Assembly (NCBI GenBank): GCA_010672965.1
Contig: JAAHFN010000040.1
Location: 1 to 59,998, forward strand
Length of the DNA: 59,998 nucleotides
Reading direction: 5' to 3'
Source of the DNA: Oscillatoria sp. SIO1A7
Lineage (GTDB): Bacteria; Cyanobacteriota; Cyanobacteriia; Cyanobacteriales; Laspinemataceae
The stretch's first letter is position 1. The number at the start of each line of letters is the position of its first letter. Position numbers and translations under genes: made by a program. A model generated the notes under the pieces. It was not told the origin of the DNA. It did no database searches and saw nothing but the letters and a program-made list of their open reading frames with translations. Below, piece after piece: positions 46,061 through 54,437 of this stretch.

Positions 46061-46521
46061 CTACACCCTAGTTATTTCCCGATTCCCTATTCCCGACTTA
46101 CCCTTATTAGGTACATTGCTTGCAACCGCAGACAGACCCGGCATTTTTATCGGATTGGGGGGAGCGGCAAGGGTCAGCAGGCGCGTTGTTTGGGCTAGAG
46201 CGTGGTGCGGGTTTATGGCCAAAACGCGATCGAAGCATTTCAGGGCATCCCTGTAGCGGCGCAAGCGACAGAGACTGGCACCTTTGTTGTACCAAAGGTC
46301 GGCAATATCGTGATTGCGCTCGATCGCTTCGGTATAACAGGCGATCGCTTCTTCATAGCGTTTCAGTTGTTCCAGGGTTATCCCTTTGTAAACCCAAGCA
46401 GGAATAAAATCGGCCTTTATTTCGATCGCTTTTTGGAATTCAGGGCTTCTTCGTATTCCTCCTTGTCCTGGAAAACAATGCCGCGATCGAACCATTCTTC
46501 GTGTTCGCGGGATTTAGCCAT
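46061..46521 (-). pseudogene. Frameshifted TPR-repeat protein gene
   Basis: Starts at ATG 46521 as MAKSREHEEWFDRGIVFQD, a TPR-like lead. It shifts frame near 46440 (CTGAATTCC, consistent with one lost base). It continues in another frame as FQKAIEIKADFIPAWVYKG, KRYEEAIACYTEAIERNHDI and YRDALKCFDRVLAINPHHAL. About three TPR units are recognisable. Either a genuine frameshift mutation or a sequencing error; the two parts join smoothly if one base is restored. Confidence 0.75.
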
Positions 46522-46777
46522 TATCTGTTAACTCCTGCATTTTCTCGGCACTTGGCTATATTATATAAGTGTCTGGGGCAAAGGTTACTTTAATTTCAAC
46601 GGGCTTCTACGATATAGTAAATACGGGGTCGGCTATAGTGTTTTTACGCCAATATTTGTGGTGCCAGCAAATCTGTAAGCCGTAGATCCAGTAATGGCGG
46701 CCAAGGCTGTAACATTAGGCTATACGACCCTGCAGAAACTGTAGAAAATGCATTGCCAAAAATTTCTCCATCCAATG

Positions 46778-46806
46778 TTGAAGTTTGAGAAAAACCGTGC
46801 TAATAT
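46778..46806 (+). promoter_or_regulatory. Promoter of structured RNA copy 1
   Basis: TTGAAG at 46778-46783, a 17-nt spacer, TAATAT at 46801-46806. The same layout is seen before copy 2 (55943-55971). Confidence 0.75.
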
Positions 46807-46812
46807 GCTTTG

Positions 46813-47115
46813 ATAGATACCTAGCTAGAGTATCAAACAAAAAAGGGCCACGTCTAACCGCGACCCTTTACCATAACGACCAAGCAAACTAGCAAGAAGG
46901 AGGTATTTTCAGTCAAACAATTTCTCCCTTAAAAAAGCGAGCTGCGGCGGGGTAAGCCTTGGACCCAGGGCAACAAGTCCGTTGGCTTACTCCAATAGCA
47001 GCGCCCGGTGGGAAGATAGCCCACCGGAATACCCCCCGCCGATACCGCACCCTGTCGCGGGCAGCGGGTGGGTTTTCCCTTGGGAGAAATTCCCTTTTGT
47101 TTTTAATACTGGCCC
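46813..47115 (+). ncRNA. Structured RNA candidate, copy 1
   Basis: About 300 nt, alignable by eye over its length with 55978-56264. In order: a 5' hairpin GATAC/GTATC (46816-46834); an AAGGG...CCCTTT stem (46845-46868); an AAGGAGG segment (46897-46903); a long-range helix AATTTCTCCC (46919-46928) with GGGAGAAATT (47082-47091); a hairpin arm GTAAGCC/GGCTTAC (46952-46990) with inner GGAC/GTCC; the conserved TCCAATAGCAGCGCC; a stem CCGGTGGG/CCCACCGG (47005-47027); GCAGCGGGTGGG; and a closing GGGCCA/TGGCCC pairing (46845-46850 with 47110-47115). No ORF fits. Identity unknown; see the findings. Confidence 0.7.
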
Positions 47116-47159
47116 CCTTGGAAGGGACATGGGGACATGGGGACATGGGGACATGGGGA

Positions 47160-47335
47160 CGAGTCTCCCGCATCTCCCCCGGTCTCCCGGTCTCCCAGTC
47201 TCCCGGTCTCCCGGTCTCCCAGTCTCCCGGTCTCCCAGTCTCCCAGTCTCCCAGTCTCCCAGTCTCCCAGTCTCTCACTCTCCTTGTCTCCGTGTCCCCC
47301 GCTCTCCCGGTCTCCCAGTCCCCCAGTCTCCAGCT
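47160..47335. repeat. Tandem octamer array GTCTCCC(A/G)
   Basis: About twenty copies of GTCTCCCG or GTCTCCCA follow a GGGACATG tandem (47127-47160). Repeats create the Pro/Ser-rich frames seen here. No gene. Confidence 0.85.
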
Positions 47336-48237
47336 TGGAACTGGGCGAAAACCTCCTTGGCTTTTCTAGGTTGCCCAGGAAGAATTATAGCAGCAAGGCA
47401 GTTTCCACCAGAAGGGAAGCGGAGACTACGCGCTCTGTCGCTGTTAATTCCTTCCCGCCAAGCTAACAATTATTGATTGGTAAGATGGGTTTGCTCTTGC
47501 AAGAACCTGCAGTTTAAAAGGTTAGGACTTACGCACCGAAACAATTTGTAGGGGCACTGCCTGGCTTTGCAAAATTATGGGATGGAATTGGAAATTGGGA
47601 AGTGGGAATTGGGAATAATTTAGTGTCCTAACGCCGAATTGCCGAGATTGTAGATCTGCCTCGTCAGAGCGCGTCAGGGTTTTTAGAGTCAAAGGCAATC
47701 AAAGCCTTACTGGGATAGGATTACGCGAGTCACGGTTTTGATAAAATTCCCATCGATTGGCAGCCAGAAGCCCGGTTTCTTCAACAATACATTCCCCATT
47801 TTACTACAGGATACGATCCCCCCACCCCCCCTTTTTAAGCTTTTTAAGGGGGGCTATTCTCCCTTTCAAGGGTATGTTTTTTATAATCCTTTTTTTTGAA
47901 GCGCGAGCAACGCTCTCCCTGCAGTGCGCGGAGCGTGCCCGGAGGGCAATCGGTGGGCTGCATGAGTGTTTGGGGCGAAGCATTCCAAAAATTAAATTTT
48001 TATTGAAGAGCAAAGGATATCTAGGGAATGCTGTCGCCCCTACGCCTTATTTCGAGGGTTGGTCTTGGCCTTACAACATCAAATCTAAAAAACATACCCT
48101 TGAAAGGGCTATTATCCGAGCCTTTTTAAGGGAGGTTGGAGGGATAGCTTCGCGCTCCCTGCGGTGCGGGTGTTTGTGAACGATCGCGCATTTGTTGTGT
48201 TTAGTTCCCAGGACACTCCCTACAAATAAGGTGTTTT
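47336..48237. other. Intergenic region
   Basis: About 900 bp with a solo M2 end (47524), a GGGAATTGGGAA tract (47580-47620) and an M4 element. Frames at 47757-48179 run through the M4 element and are not credible genes. Confidence 0.6.
47861..48108. repeat. MITE-like element, family M4
   Basis: Ends CCCTTTCAAGGGTATGTTTT and AAAACATACCCTTGAAAGGG, 248 bp. The interior carries GGGGCGAAGCATTCC facing GGGAATGCTGTCGCCCCTAC, the same core as family M3. Confidence 0.82.
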
Positions 48238-48313
48238 TCAGATATCGCGAACTAGAAGAGCTATATTATAGAAATGTCTATCATGTCTCCCAGCGGCGCT
48301 TGTTGGCAAATCG

Positions 48314-48739
48314 ATGAAAATTACCAATCCCATGAACGATAAGCAAATCGAAAAATTAATAGAAGTCCTGCGCAGTGGCGAGGATGAGGATGACCGCAGG
48401 CAAGCCGCCGATCGCCTGATTAAAATGGCTCGGGGCAACGAAACCGCGATCGCCGCTTTGATTCGTCTGCTGCTGGACGAGAGTGGCAGTGAGGACAGCC
48501 GCCGCCAAGCTGCAACAATTCTCGGCGAAATCGCTAATGGCCACCAAACTGCGATCGCGAGTTTGCTCGAATTATTGGATGTTAGCAGAGATTGGGATAC
48601 TAGCAGGGTAGTTGCAGATAGTTTGGCAAAAACTATTAAGGGTCGTAAAGGTAAGCTGGTGGCGATCGCGTCTCTGTCTTTGCAAACCTATTGGATGGAA
48701 GAGAAAAACTATCGTAAGGGACTTTATGACTTGTCCTGA
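48314..48739 (+). CDS. HEAT-repeat protein
   Basis: 141 aa, with two clear HEAT/armadillo-type repeats (DDRRQAADRLIKMARGNETA, EDSRRQAATILGEIANGHQT) and a third weaker one. The alternative start at 48332 (MNDKQIEKL) is plausible. The last 25 residues (LQTYWMEEKNYRKGLYDLS) differ in style, so the gene may be truncated compared with longer relatives. Such proteins usually act as protein-binding scaffolds; the partner is unknown. Confidence 0.65.
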   Translation: MKITNPMNDKQIEKLIEVLRSGEDEDDRRQAADRLIKMARGNETAIAALIRLLLDESGSEDSRRQAATILGEIANGHQTAIASLLELLDVSRDWDTSRVVADSLAKTIKGRKGKLVAIASLSLQTYWMEEKNYRKGLYDLS

Positions 48740-48764
48740 CCGTCAATTTACAGCGATCGAGGGC

Positions 48765-48910
48765 ATGGGGCATGTTCGCATGGGGCATGTTCGCATTGGG
48801 CATGTTCGCATTGGGCATGTTCGCATTGGGCAATTCCCTCTCCCCTCCTGGGAGGGGTTGGGGGTCAGTTGGAGGGGCTAGGGGTCGCATTGGGTATGTT
48901 CGCATTGGTT
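48765..48910. repeat. Tandem 15-mer GGGCATGTTCGCATT
   Basis: About six direct copies of GGGCATGTTCGCATT with an interposed GGAGGGGTTGGGGGTCAGTT segment. Similar units precede the P-type ATPase start at 11836-11885. Confidence 0.85.
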
Positions 48911-49204
48911 AAAACCCACTCAGGAACAAGAGCATTTGTAACAGCCTGTTTTATAAATGAATAAGCAAAAGGGAAAACCGGGGGTTTTGGATCTTCAGTT
49001 TTCCCTTTTACTTGGGCATTTTTTATTTATGTATGCCGGAGGAGGCGATCGGCTATAGCCTAGCGTGCTTTTACGAAAGGTCGCGATCGTCGTAGGACGG
49101 GCGGAGCGCCTGTCCCCTCCAATATGAACTCGTATTTTATATTTAAGCGATCGCTGCGATTCACCTGTAAATTTTAAAAAAAGCAAACTTTTTTTGAAAA
49201 AGGG

Positions 49205-49232
49205 TTGACAATCTAAAAAATGACGCTATAAT
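49205..49232 (+). promoter_or_regulatory. Consensus sigma-70-type promoter
   Basis: TTGACA (49205-49210), a 16-nt spacer, TATAAT (49227-49232). Both hexamers are perfect, which is rare in this genome. The downstream gene starts at 49302. Confidence 0.85.
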
Positions 49233-49251
49233 GAGTTTAAGCAAAAAAAGA

Positions 49252-49268
49252 GGGAGCCTCTGGCTCCC
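49252..49268 (+). promoter_or_regulatory. Leader hairpin GGGAGCC/GGCTCCC
   Basis: A 7-bp GC stem with a 3-nt loop, about 15 nt after the probable transcription start and 34 nt before the ATG. There is no T run, so it is not an intrinsic terminator. It may stabilise the mRNA or act as a regulatory leader. Confidence 0.65.
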
Positions 49269-49301
49269 CCGAACTAGGAAAACTAAAATTTAATTCAGCT
49301 T

Positions 49302-49529
49302 ATGAACGGTAACCCAAGGTCCCTCGATGACCTCATCATTAACCCAAATAGCAATCCCGAAGGCCGCCGAAGCCTTACAAGGGAAGAAGCCTTCGTCTTG
49401 GGCTGGTTCATCAATTATAGCAAAGAACGAACCTACGGCGAGATGGCGCGGGAATGCAAGTTGAGCCTAGAACAATGCCGGACGGCGGTTCGCGGGCTAC
49501 TCGAACTAGACTTGCTCCGCTGGGGTTAA
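49302..49529 (+). CDS. Small winged-helix-like protein
   Basis: 75 aa: a short polar lead (NGNPRSLDDLIINPNSNPEG), then a compact helical domain (LTREEAFVLGWFINYSKERT, YGEMARECKLSLEQCRTAVR, LLELDLLRW) that resembles a MarR/winged-helix DNA-binding unit. It has a consensus promoter and a leader hairpin. It is followed by a tandem GGACAAGG repeat. Possibly a small regulator; the family is not recognised. Confidence 0.65.
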   Translation: MNGNPRSLDDLIINPNSNPEGRRSLTREEAFVLGWFINYSKERTYGEMARECKLSLEQCRTAVRGLLELDLLRWG

Positions 49530-49567
49530 GCGGACCATCCGGGCTCCCTTCGGGGAGACCCGGGGGC

Positions 49568-49662
49568 CCGGGGAATGGGGGACAAGGAGGGACAAGGGAG
49601 GACAAGGAGGGACAAGGGAGGACAAGGAAGGACAAGGGAGGACAAGGGAGGACAAGGGGAAA
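49568..49662. repeat. Tandem GGAGGACAAGG repeat
   Basis: About eight copies of a 10-11 bp unit GGGACAAGGA follow the small gene. The frame through it (DKEGQGRTRK) is an artefact. Confidence 0.85.
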
Positions 49663-49710
49663 GTTTTGAGTTTTGAGTTTTGAGTTTTAAATTAAAGAAT
49701 TGGATTTGTT

Positions 49711-49858
49711 ATATCAAGTCAGGTTAAATACCCACGAAAAAAATTTGAATCTCCCGTAGGACGGGCTTCCCGCCTGTCCGGTTGGGCTCTTTAGGACAGG
49801 CGGGAAGCCCGTCCTACGCAGAAGCTTTTTTTGGGGCATTCAAACCGACATGATATTA
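49711..49858. repeat. MITE-like element, family M1
   Basis: Ends ATATCAAGTCAGGTTAA and CCGACATGATATTA. The core is GGACGGGCTTCCCGCCTGTC facing GACAGGCGGGAAGCCCGTCC. It abuts an M2 element on its right. Confidence 0.85.
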
Positions 49859-49948
49859 GGACTTACGCTTTTCTTGTCTTGTGCGCCCTAAGTTTTGGGG
49901 TCAACGGCCGTTGACCCCTACCAGGTATAGAGGTAATGCGTAAGTCCT
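49857..49948. repeat. MITE-like element, family M2, next to M1
   Basis: Left AGGACTTACGC, right TGCGTAAGTCCT. The core is GGGGTCAACGGCCGTTGACC, identical in kind to the copy at 6417. Confidence 0.85.
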
Positions 49949-50054
49949 GTTTGTGTAATAAAGTAGGGGACTTGCAGAGATTATATTTTTTCTGTAGGAA
50001 GCGATCGCCCTTGTAAAATGCTAAGGGGCGATTAGAGAGCGATCGCCTTTTTAG

Positions 50055-50426
50055 CTAAGCGGAAGAACTAAACGGAATCCAATCTAGCGTATCGATCCAT
50101 TCTTCAGCCTCAGAAACTTCCCAAATTAGAAATAGCTCTTGCGCGCGATCGCCTAGAGAACTTCCCGGGCGCGTCCAGAAGAGTCCCCAAATGCGTCCGC
50201 CATTGGCCCAGTGCGCTTCTAGGTGCCCAGGGATGCTTTTGCGATTATCTGTAACTAAGAGCCGTTTTGATAGCTCCAGATATTGCAGAATTTCTGGATC
50301 TGGCGTTCCCAACGGAGGTGCGCCCGTATCTCCCACACGCAGAATGTCTATGGTGGGGTTGAGACGCAAAACTGCCATTTTCAGATCTGGCGACAAATTT
50401 TCGTCTATTAAAAAACTAACTTTCAC
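50055..50426 (-). CDS. DUF5615 PIN-like protein (putative toxin)
   Basis: 123 aa. The PIN-like signature is MKVSFLIDENLSPDL at the N-terminus (acidic D/E), DILRVGDTGAPPLGTPDPEI and LLVTDNRKSIPGHL. DUF5615 proteins pair with DUF433 proteins in toxin-antitoxin-like modules and are predicted RNases. Its start overlaps the upstream DUF433 gene by 11 nt. Toxicity here is inferred from family and context. Confidence 0.85.
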   Translation of the reverse strand: MKVSFLIDENLSPDLKMAVLRLNPTIDILRVGDTGAPPLGTPDPEILQYLELSKRLLVTDNRKSIPGHLEAHWANGGRIWGLFWTRPGSSLGDRAQELFLIWEVSEAEEWIDTLDWIPFSSSA

Positions 50427-50751
50427 GACAAAATTGCTCTTTTTCTCGCTGGGCTTTTAGTGCGATGATACGTTGCGCCGCCGGAGAGGGGTTTGCAGCC
50501 CATTCTTGATAGCATTGTTCGCGCCATCTTTGCAAACGTACCATATAGGCATCCATCTCGGCGCGATTGTGCAGATAGTAGGTAAGCGTTGCGTAAATCT
50601 TCTCCATAGTCAGAGAGGGCAGCTCTTCCTGAATCCGTTCTGCCGAACGTCCTTCTAGATAATAGCGGATTACATCGTCAATGCCGATGCGATGCCCCTT
50701 GATGCGAATGTCATCCGGCGACAAAAATTCAAAATAGTCTTCTAATTGCAT
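50416..50751 (-). CDS. DUF433 protein (putative antitoxin)
   Basis: 111 aa with the DUF433 motif (DDIRIKGHRIGIDDVIRYYLEGRSAERIQEEL, split across an HTH-like helix pair) and TMEKIYATLTYYLHNRAEMD. DUF433 is predicted to bind DNA and to be the partner of DUF5615. It is upstream of and overlaps that gene. The C-terminus is basic and helical. Confidence 0.85.
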   Translation of the reverse strand: MQLEDYFEFLSPDDIRIKGHRIGIDDVIRYYLEGRSAERIQEELPSLTMEKIYATLTYYLHNRAEMDAYMVRLQRWREQCYQEWAANPSPAAQRIIALKAQREKEQFCRES

Positions 50752-50871
50752 GGCTTGGCCTCTCTAATACAGATGGTTTTATTATAAGCTAGGCAATAGA
50801 CATGGGTGCATTTTAATTTTGTAGGTTGGCGTTGGCGATCGCCTGCGCGAAAGGGCATAGAAAATTTTGTA

Positions 50872-50953
50872 CCCTCCCGACTGAACAGGCAGGACACCTG
50901 TCCAGTCGTTTCGCTCGATTCGTATTATGGGCGATTAAACGGATTCGATATCA
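50872..50953. repeat. Partial MITE-like element, family M1
   Basis: Ends with TTAAACGGATTCGATATC, and carries ACTGAACAGGCAGGACACCT facing GTCCAGTCG. The left end is not visible. Confidence 0.55.
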
Positions 50954-50968
50954 AAACTCAAAGCCGTC

Positions 50969-52198
50969 TTAGAGATTTTCCAAAATCCGCTTCATTGCTT
51001 CTTCGACATTTTCGCGACTGTTGAAAGCAGAAATGCGGAAGTAGCCTTCTCCTGCAGAGCCAAAGCCGGAGCCGGGAGTGCCGACTACGTTGGCTTTTTC
51101 TAGAAGTTTGTCAAAAAATTCCCAACTCGATAAGCCCGTGGGAGCTTGCACCCAGACGTAGGGGGAATTGACGCCACCATAAACAGTCAATCCGGCTGCG
51201 GTCAGTTTTTCGCAAATAATCTTAGCGTTTTCTAGATAAAAGCTTACTAAAGCTTTAACTTGCGCTTGTCCTTCTGGAGAATAGACTGCTTCAGCGGCGC
51301 GCTGAACTACATAAGAAACGCCATTAAATTTAGTAGAGTGGCGGCGATTCCAGAGTTTCCAGAGTTCTACATCGGAACCGTCCGAGGCTTTTCCAGTAAT
51401 AGTTTTCGGCACTACGGTAAGGGCGCAGCGGGTGCCGGTAAAGCCAGCATTTTTAGAAAAGGAGCGAAACTCAATGGCACAATTGCGGGCTCCGTCAATT
51501 TCATAGATGGAGTGGGGAATAGTCGGATCGGTAATGAAGGCTTCGTAGGCAGCATCGAACAAAATGATGGAGCCATTTGCCAAAGCATATTCCACCCATT
51601 GTTGCAAATGTTCTTTGGTCGCCGTTGCCCCGGTGGGGTTGTTGGGGAAACAGAGATAAATTAAATCGACTTTTTGGCTGGGAATGGCGGCGGTGAAGTC
51701 GTTGGCGGCGCTTATCGGCAAGTAGATTAAGCCTTCATATTGTCCCGCTTCGTTCGCCGGTCCGGTGTTGCCCGCCATGACGTTGGTATCTACATAAACG
51801 GGATAAACCGGGTCGGTGACGGCGATCGCATTGTCTTTGCCAAAAATATCGAGAATGTTGCCGGTGTCGCACTTGGAGCCGTCGGAAATAAAGATTTCTG
51901 AGGCGTCAATGTCGCAGCGGCGGGCTTTGAAGTCCTGCTCCGCTATCTTTTCGCGCAACCAAGGATAGCCTTGTTCGGGACCGTAGCCTCGGAAGGTGGC
52001 GCGATCGCCCATCTCTTCGACGGCTTTAATCATGGCCGCACGACAGGCTTCCGGCAGGGGCTCGGTCACGTCGCCGATACCCAGCTTGATGATTTTGGCG
52101 CTGGGATTGGCCTCGGCAAAGGCATTGACCCGCCGCGCAATTTCAGGAAAAAGATACCCTGCTTTCAGATAAAGATAGCGATCGTTAATTGTTGCCAT
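50969..52198 (-). CDS. dapL: LL-diaminopimelate aminotransferase
   Basis: PLP-dependent class I/II aminotransferase of 409 aa, full length. It makes LL-diaminopimelate from tetrahydrodipicolinate for lysine and peptidoglycan in cyanobacteria and plants. Motifs: [16 protein letters not shown], the PLP lysine in [20 protein letters not shown], and the terminal [19 protein letters not shown]. The start [17 protein letters not shown] is typical. It is the only copy in the window. Confidence 0.96.
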   Translation of the reverse strand: MATINDRYLYLKAGYLFPEIARRVNAFAEANPSAKIIKLGIGDVTEPLPEACRAAMIKAVEEMGDRATFRGYGPEQGYPWLREKIAEQDFKARRCDIDASEIFISDGSKCDTGNILDIFGKDNAIAVTDPVYPVYVDTNVMAGNTGPANEAGQYEGLIYLPISAANDFTAAIPSQKVDLIYLCFPNNPTGATATKEHLQQWVEYALANGSIILFDAAYEAFITDPTIPHSIYEIDGARNCAIEFRSFSKNAGFTGTRCALTVVPKTITGKASDGSDVELWKLWNRRHSTKFNGVSYVVQRAAEAVYSPEGQAQVKALVSFYLENAKIICEKLTAAGLTVYGGVNSPYVWVQAPTGLSSWEFFDKLLEKANVVGTPGSGFGSAGEGYFRISAFNSRENVEEAMKRILENL

Positions 52199-52539
52199 CG
52201 TGAGTCTTTAATTGGAATCGTTGTTAATCTCTTAAAATAGCGCATAATGCGATTCTCGATTTTGGATTTTAGATTGTAGATTGGGGAGACTCGCCGCGAT
52301 CGCCCCCTAGGGACTTGCGCAGAAGTAAAGTACCAGTCCCTTTGACCGTCACCGTTCGGGCGCTCGCTTGTCGAATGGCGTTGCCTGCCCTCTGGGGCAT
52401 AGCCCTAGGGACGCGACCGGGGGCGAAGCCTCTCCAGGTAGATGGGCATCGGGCATCGGGCATCGGGCATCGAAGCATCCCAACATGCTCTCCCCTCTAT
52501 ATGTCTTAGACCCTAAATTTTAAAGTGAGGTGCCTTTAT

Positions 52540-53102
52540 ATGGTAAAAACATTCCCTAAGCCTCTAGCCTTAGAAGAATTTCTGAAATTACCAGAGACAA
52601 AGCCTGCCAGCGAATATATCAGCGGTGAAATCATCCAGAAACCCATGCCTAAAGCTCGTCACTCTAGACTTCAAGCAAAGTTAATTAGCGTTATTAATGC
52701 CGTTGCCGAGAAAGGGAAAATTGCCTCGGCTTTCCCAGAGCTGCGCTGTACCTTTGCTGGCCGATCGCTCGTTCCCGATGTGGCAGTTTTGCGCTGGAGC
52801 CAGATTCAGTTCGACGATAATGGGGAACCGATAGATGATGTTTTGGTTGCTCCAGACTGGACGATAGAGATTCTTTCTCCAGCACAAAGTGCCAATCGAG
52901 TCACGGCAAATATTCTCCATTGCCTCAGACAGGGCTCGCAATTGGGCTGGCTTCTCGACCCGAGCGCGATCGCTCTATATTAATTTTTCGGCCTAACGAG
53001 CAACCGGAGTTGTGTCGGGGTAGCGATCGCTGTTTAGTATTAGAAGGAATTGACCTAGAATTGACTGCAGAGCAAATTTTTGGCTGGTTGCGGATGAATT
53101 GA
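52540..53102 (+). pseudogene. Frameshifted Uma2-family endonuclease gene
   Basis: Uma2 (DUF820) PD-(D/E)XK-like protein: EFLKLPETKPASEYISGEII, FAGRSLVPDVAVL (Asp motif) and APDWTIEILSPAQSANRV. The frame ends early at 52983 after LGWLLDPS, but the next frame continues with ERDRSILIFRPNEQPELCRG and LELTAEQIFGWL to 53102. A single lost base at GACCCG near 52957 explains both parts. Uma2 genes are abundant in cyanobacteria, and their role is unclear. Confidence 0.8.
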
Positions 53103-53222
53103 AAAGCAATTATAATTCAGTAATATAGAAGAGCATCCGAACCGTAACACCGCAGTCCTATCGCGCTTACGGTAAATTTACCCAATCCACAATTCAAGAT
53201 TGAGCGAATCCAATCAAAATAA

Positions 53223-53582
53223 ATGAACAAAATCCAATCCGCTTTGCCGACGCTCTCTCGCGAAGTCGCCTCCCCAACCGAAGCTAAAGATGATTTTTTT
53301 ATCTGGCTAGAACGGGTGGCAGAAGAGGGTCAAGTCGTTATCGTCGATCGCGGTGAAGGTCGCGAAAATGTAGCTATGATTCCCGAATCGGAGCTAACCA
53401 GCCTACTAGAAACCGTTTATCTGTTGCGAGAACCAGCCAACGCTAGCCGATTATTCGCTGCTTTAGCGGAATCTAAGGCAGGCAAGATTCGGCCTCAAAC
53501 AATAGAGGAGCTAAGGCAGGAGATAGAAACCTTGCCAGAAGAGGAGAAGCTAGATCGGGAGATAGGCATTGAGCAAGAATAA
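53223..53582 (+). CDS. Phd/YefM-like antitoxin
   Basis: 119 aa. The N-terminal Phd-like fold (SREVASPTEAKDDFFIWLER, VVIVDRGEGRENVAMIPESE) binds DNA, and the C-terminal acidic helix (IEELRQEIETLPEEEKLDRE) would wrap the toxin. It is followed by a YoeB/Txe-like gene that overlaps it by 14 nt. The ATG at 53223 is the first in-frame start; there is an AAT-rich upstream region. Confidence 0.82.
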   Translation: MNKIQSALPTLSREVASPTEAKDDFFIWLERVAEEGQVVIVDRGEGRENVAMIPESELTSLLETVYLLREPANASRLFAALAESKAGKIRPQTIEELRQEIETLPEEEKLDREIGIEQE

Positions 53583-53883
53583 GTCTTCTCAGGAGAGACC
53601 AGAATCAATCGTGCATCGCATTCCCGGCTTTAGCAATCAATTCAAGAAGGATCTTGCTTGGTGGTTTAAGACGGATTTTAAGAAAGCATCCAAGGTCTTG
53701 GATATGGTTACGGCTGTCATGGAAAGTCCGTTCCAAGGGTTAGCGAAACCGGAACCGCTGAAATACGTTGATGCGGATACCTGGTCGCGACGAATTGACT
53801 TAGAACACCGATTAGTCTATCGGGTTGGCAGCAACCAGATAGATTTTCTCTCCTGTCGATTTCACTATAGCAATAGTAAATGA
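53569..53883 (+). CDS. YoeB/Txe-like mRNA interferase toxin
   Basis: 104 aa. The RelE-fold signature is FSNQFKKDLAWWFKTDFKKA, ESPFQGLAKPEPLKYVDADT, WSRRIDLEHRLVYRVG and FLSCRFHYS, with the conserved Arg and terminal His-Tyr of YoeB-type toxins. It starts with TTG at 53569, overlapping the antitoxin. Such toxins cleave mRNA at the ribosome. Confidence 0.85.
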   Translation: MSKNKSSQERPESIVHRIPGFSNQFKKDLAWWFKTDFKKASKVLDMVTAVMESPFQGLAKPEPLKYVDADTWSRRIDLEHRLVYRVGSNQIDFLSCRFHYSNSK

Positions 53884-53924
53884 TTGCTAAAATCCTGTCG
53901 GATGGGAACCTGAAGAGTTAAGAA

Positions 53925-54255
53925 GAGGTACGCAATAAGATACTAAAAGAAAACAATGTCACCCAAACCCGTTTCGATCGGGAGGTTATTGAAATTGGAC
54001 GCCAAGCGATCGCATCTATTCCATTAAAGCCAAGTTCTGCGTAGGACGGGCGTCCCGCCTGTCCCGCTCGCTTTGGGTACGGAGCGAGCGCATCCATTCT
54101 ATTAAAGCCGATTTTGAGAATAGCGATCGCATCCATTCTATTAAAGCCGAGGCAAGAGCGATCGCATCCATTCCTCAAAAGCCGAGGCAAGAGCGATCGC
54201 ATCCATTCTATTAAAGCCGAGGCAATAGCGATCGCATCTATTCTATTAAAGCCGA
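53925..54255. repeat. 35-bp tandem array with HIP1 core
   Basis: Units of GCGATCGCATCCATTCTATT followed by AAAGCCGAGGCAAGA repeat with a 35-bp period from about 54115 to 54255, with older copies upstream and an M1-type GGACGGGCGTCCCGCCTGTC core inserted at about 54043. It is not a CRISPR array (no spacers). A short frame at 53933-54044 (ENNVTQTRFDREVIEIGRQA) may be the tail of a lost gene. Confidence 0.75.
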
Positions 54256-54437
54256 CTTTGGATTAAAATCGCTCCCGCCTCTCCGCCTCTGACTCTATTT
54301 AACCAAAACATTTTTCTCACCAGATTCCCGAACTAAAACAGACAACCCATCCGCTACATCCGCTACCAATCCGTTGCCACCATCCGCTACATCCGCTACC
54401 AATCCGCTGCCACCATCCGTTACCAATCCGTTGCCAC

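Noticed and set aside
46813-47115. Identification as RNase P RNA, tmRNA or SRP RNA
   Set aside because: The hallmark sequences of these RNAs (for example GAGGAAAGTCC of RNase P, the tmRNA tag frame, the GGAAGGAAGC loop of SRP RNA) are absent, and two paralogues occur.
47757-48179. 140-aa frame over the M4 element
   Set aside because: It crosses both termini of the element and has no protein-like composition.
54115-54255. 35-bp repeats resembling a CRISPR array
   Set aside because: The units are contiguous with no unique spacers and no cas genes nearby; it is a simple tandem array seeded on HIP1.
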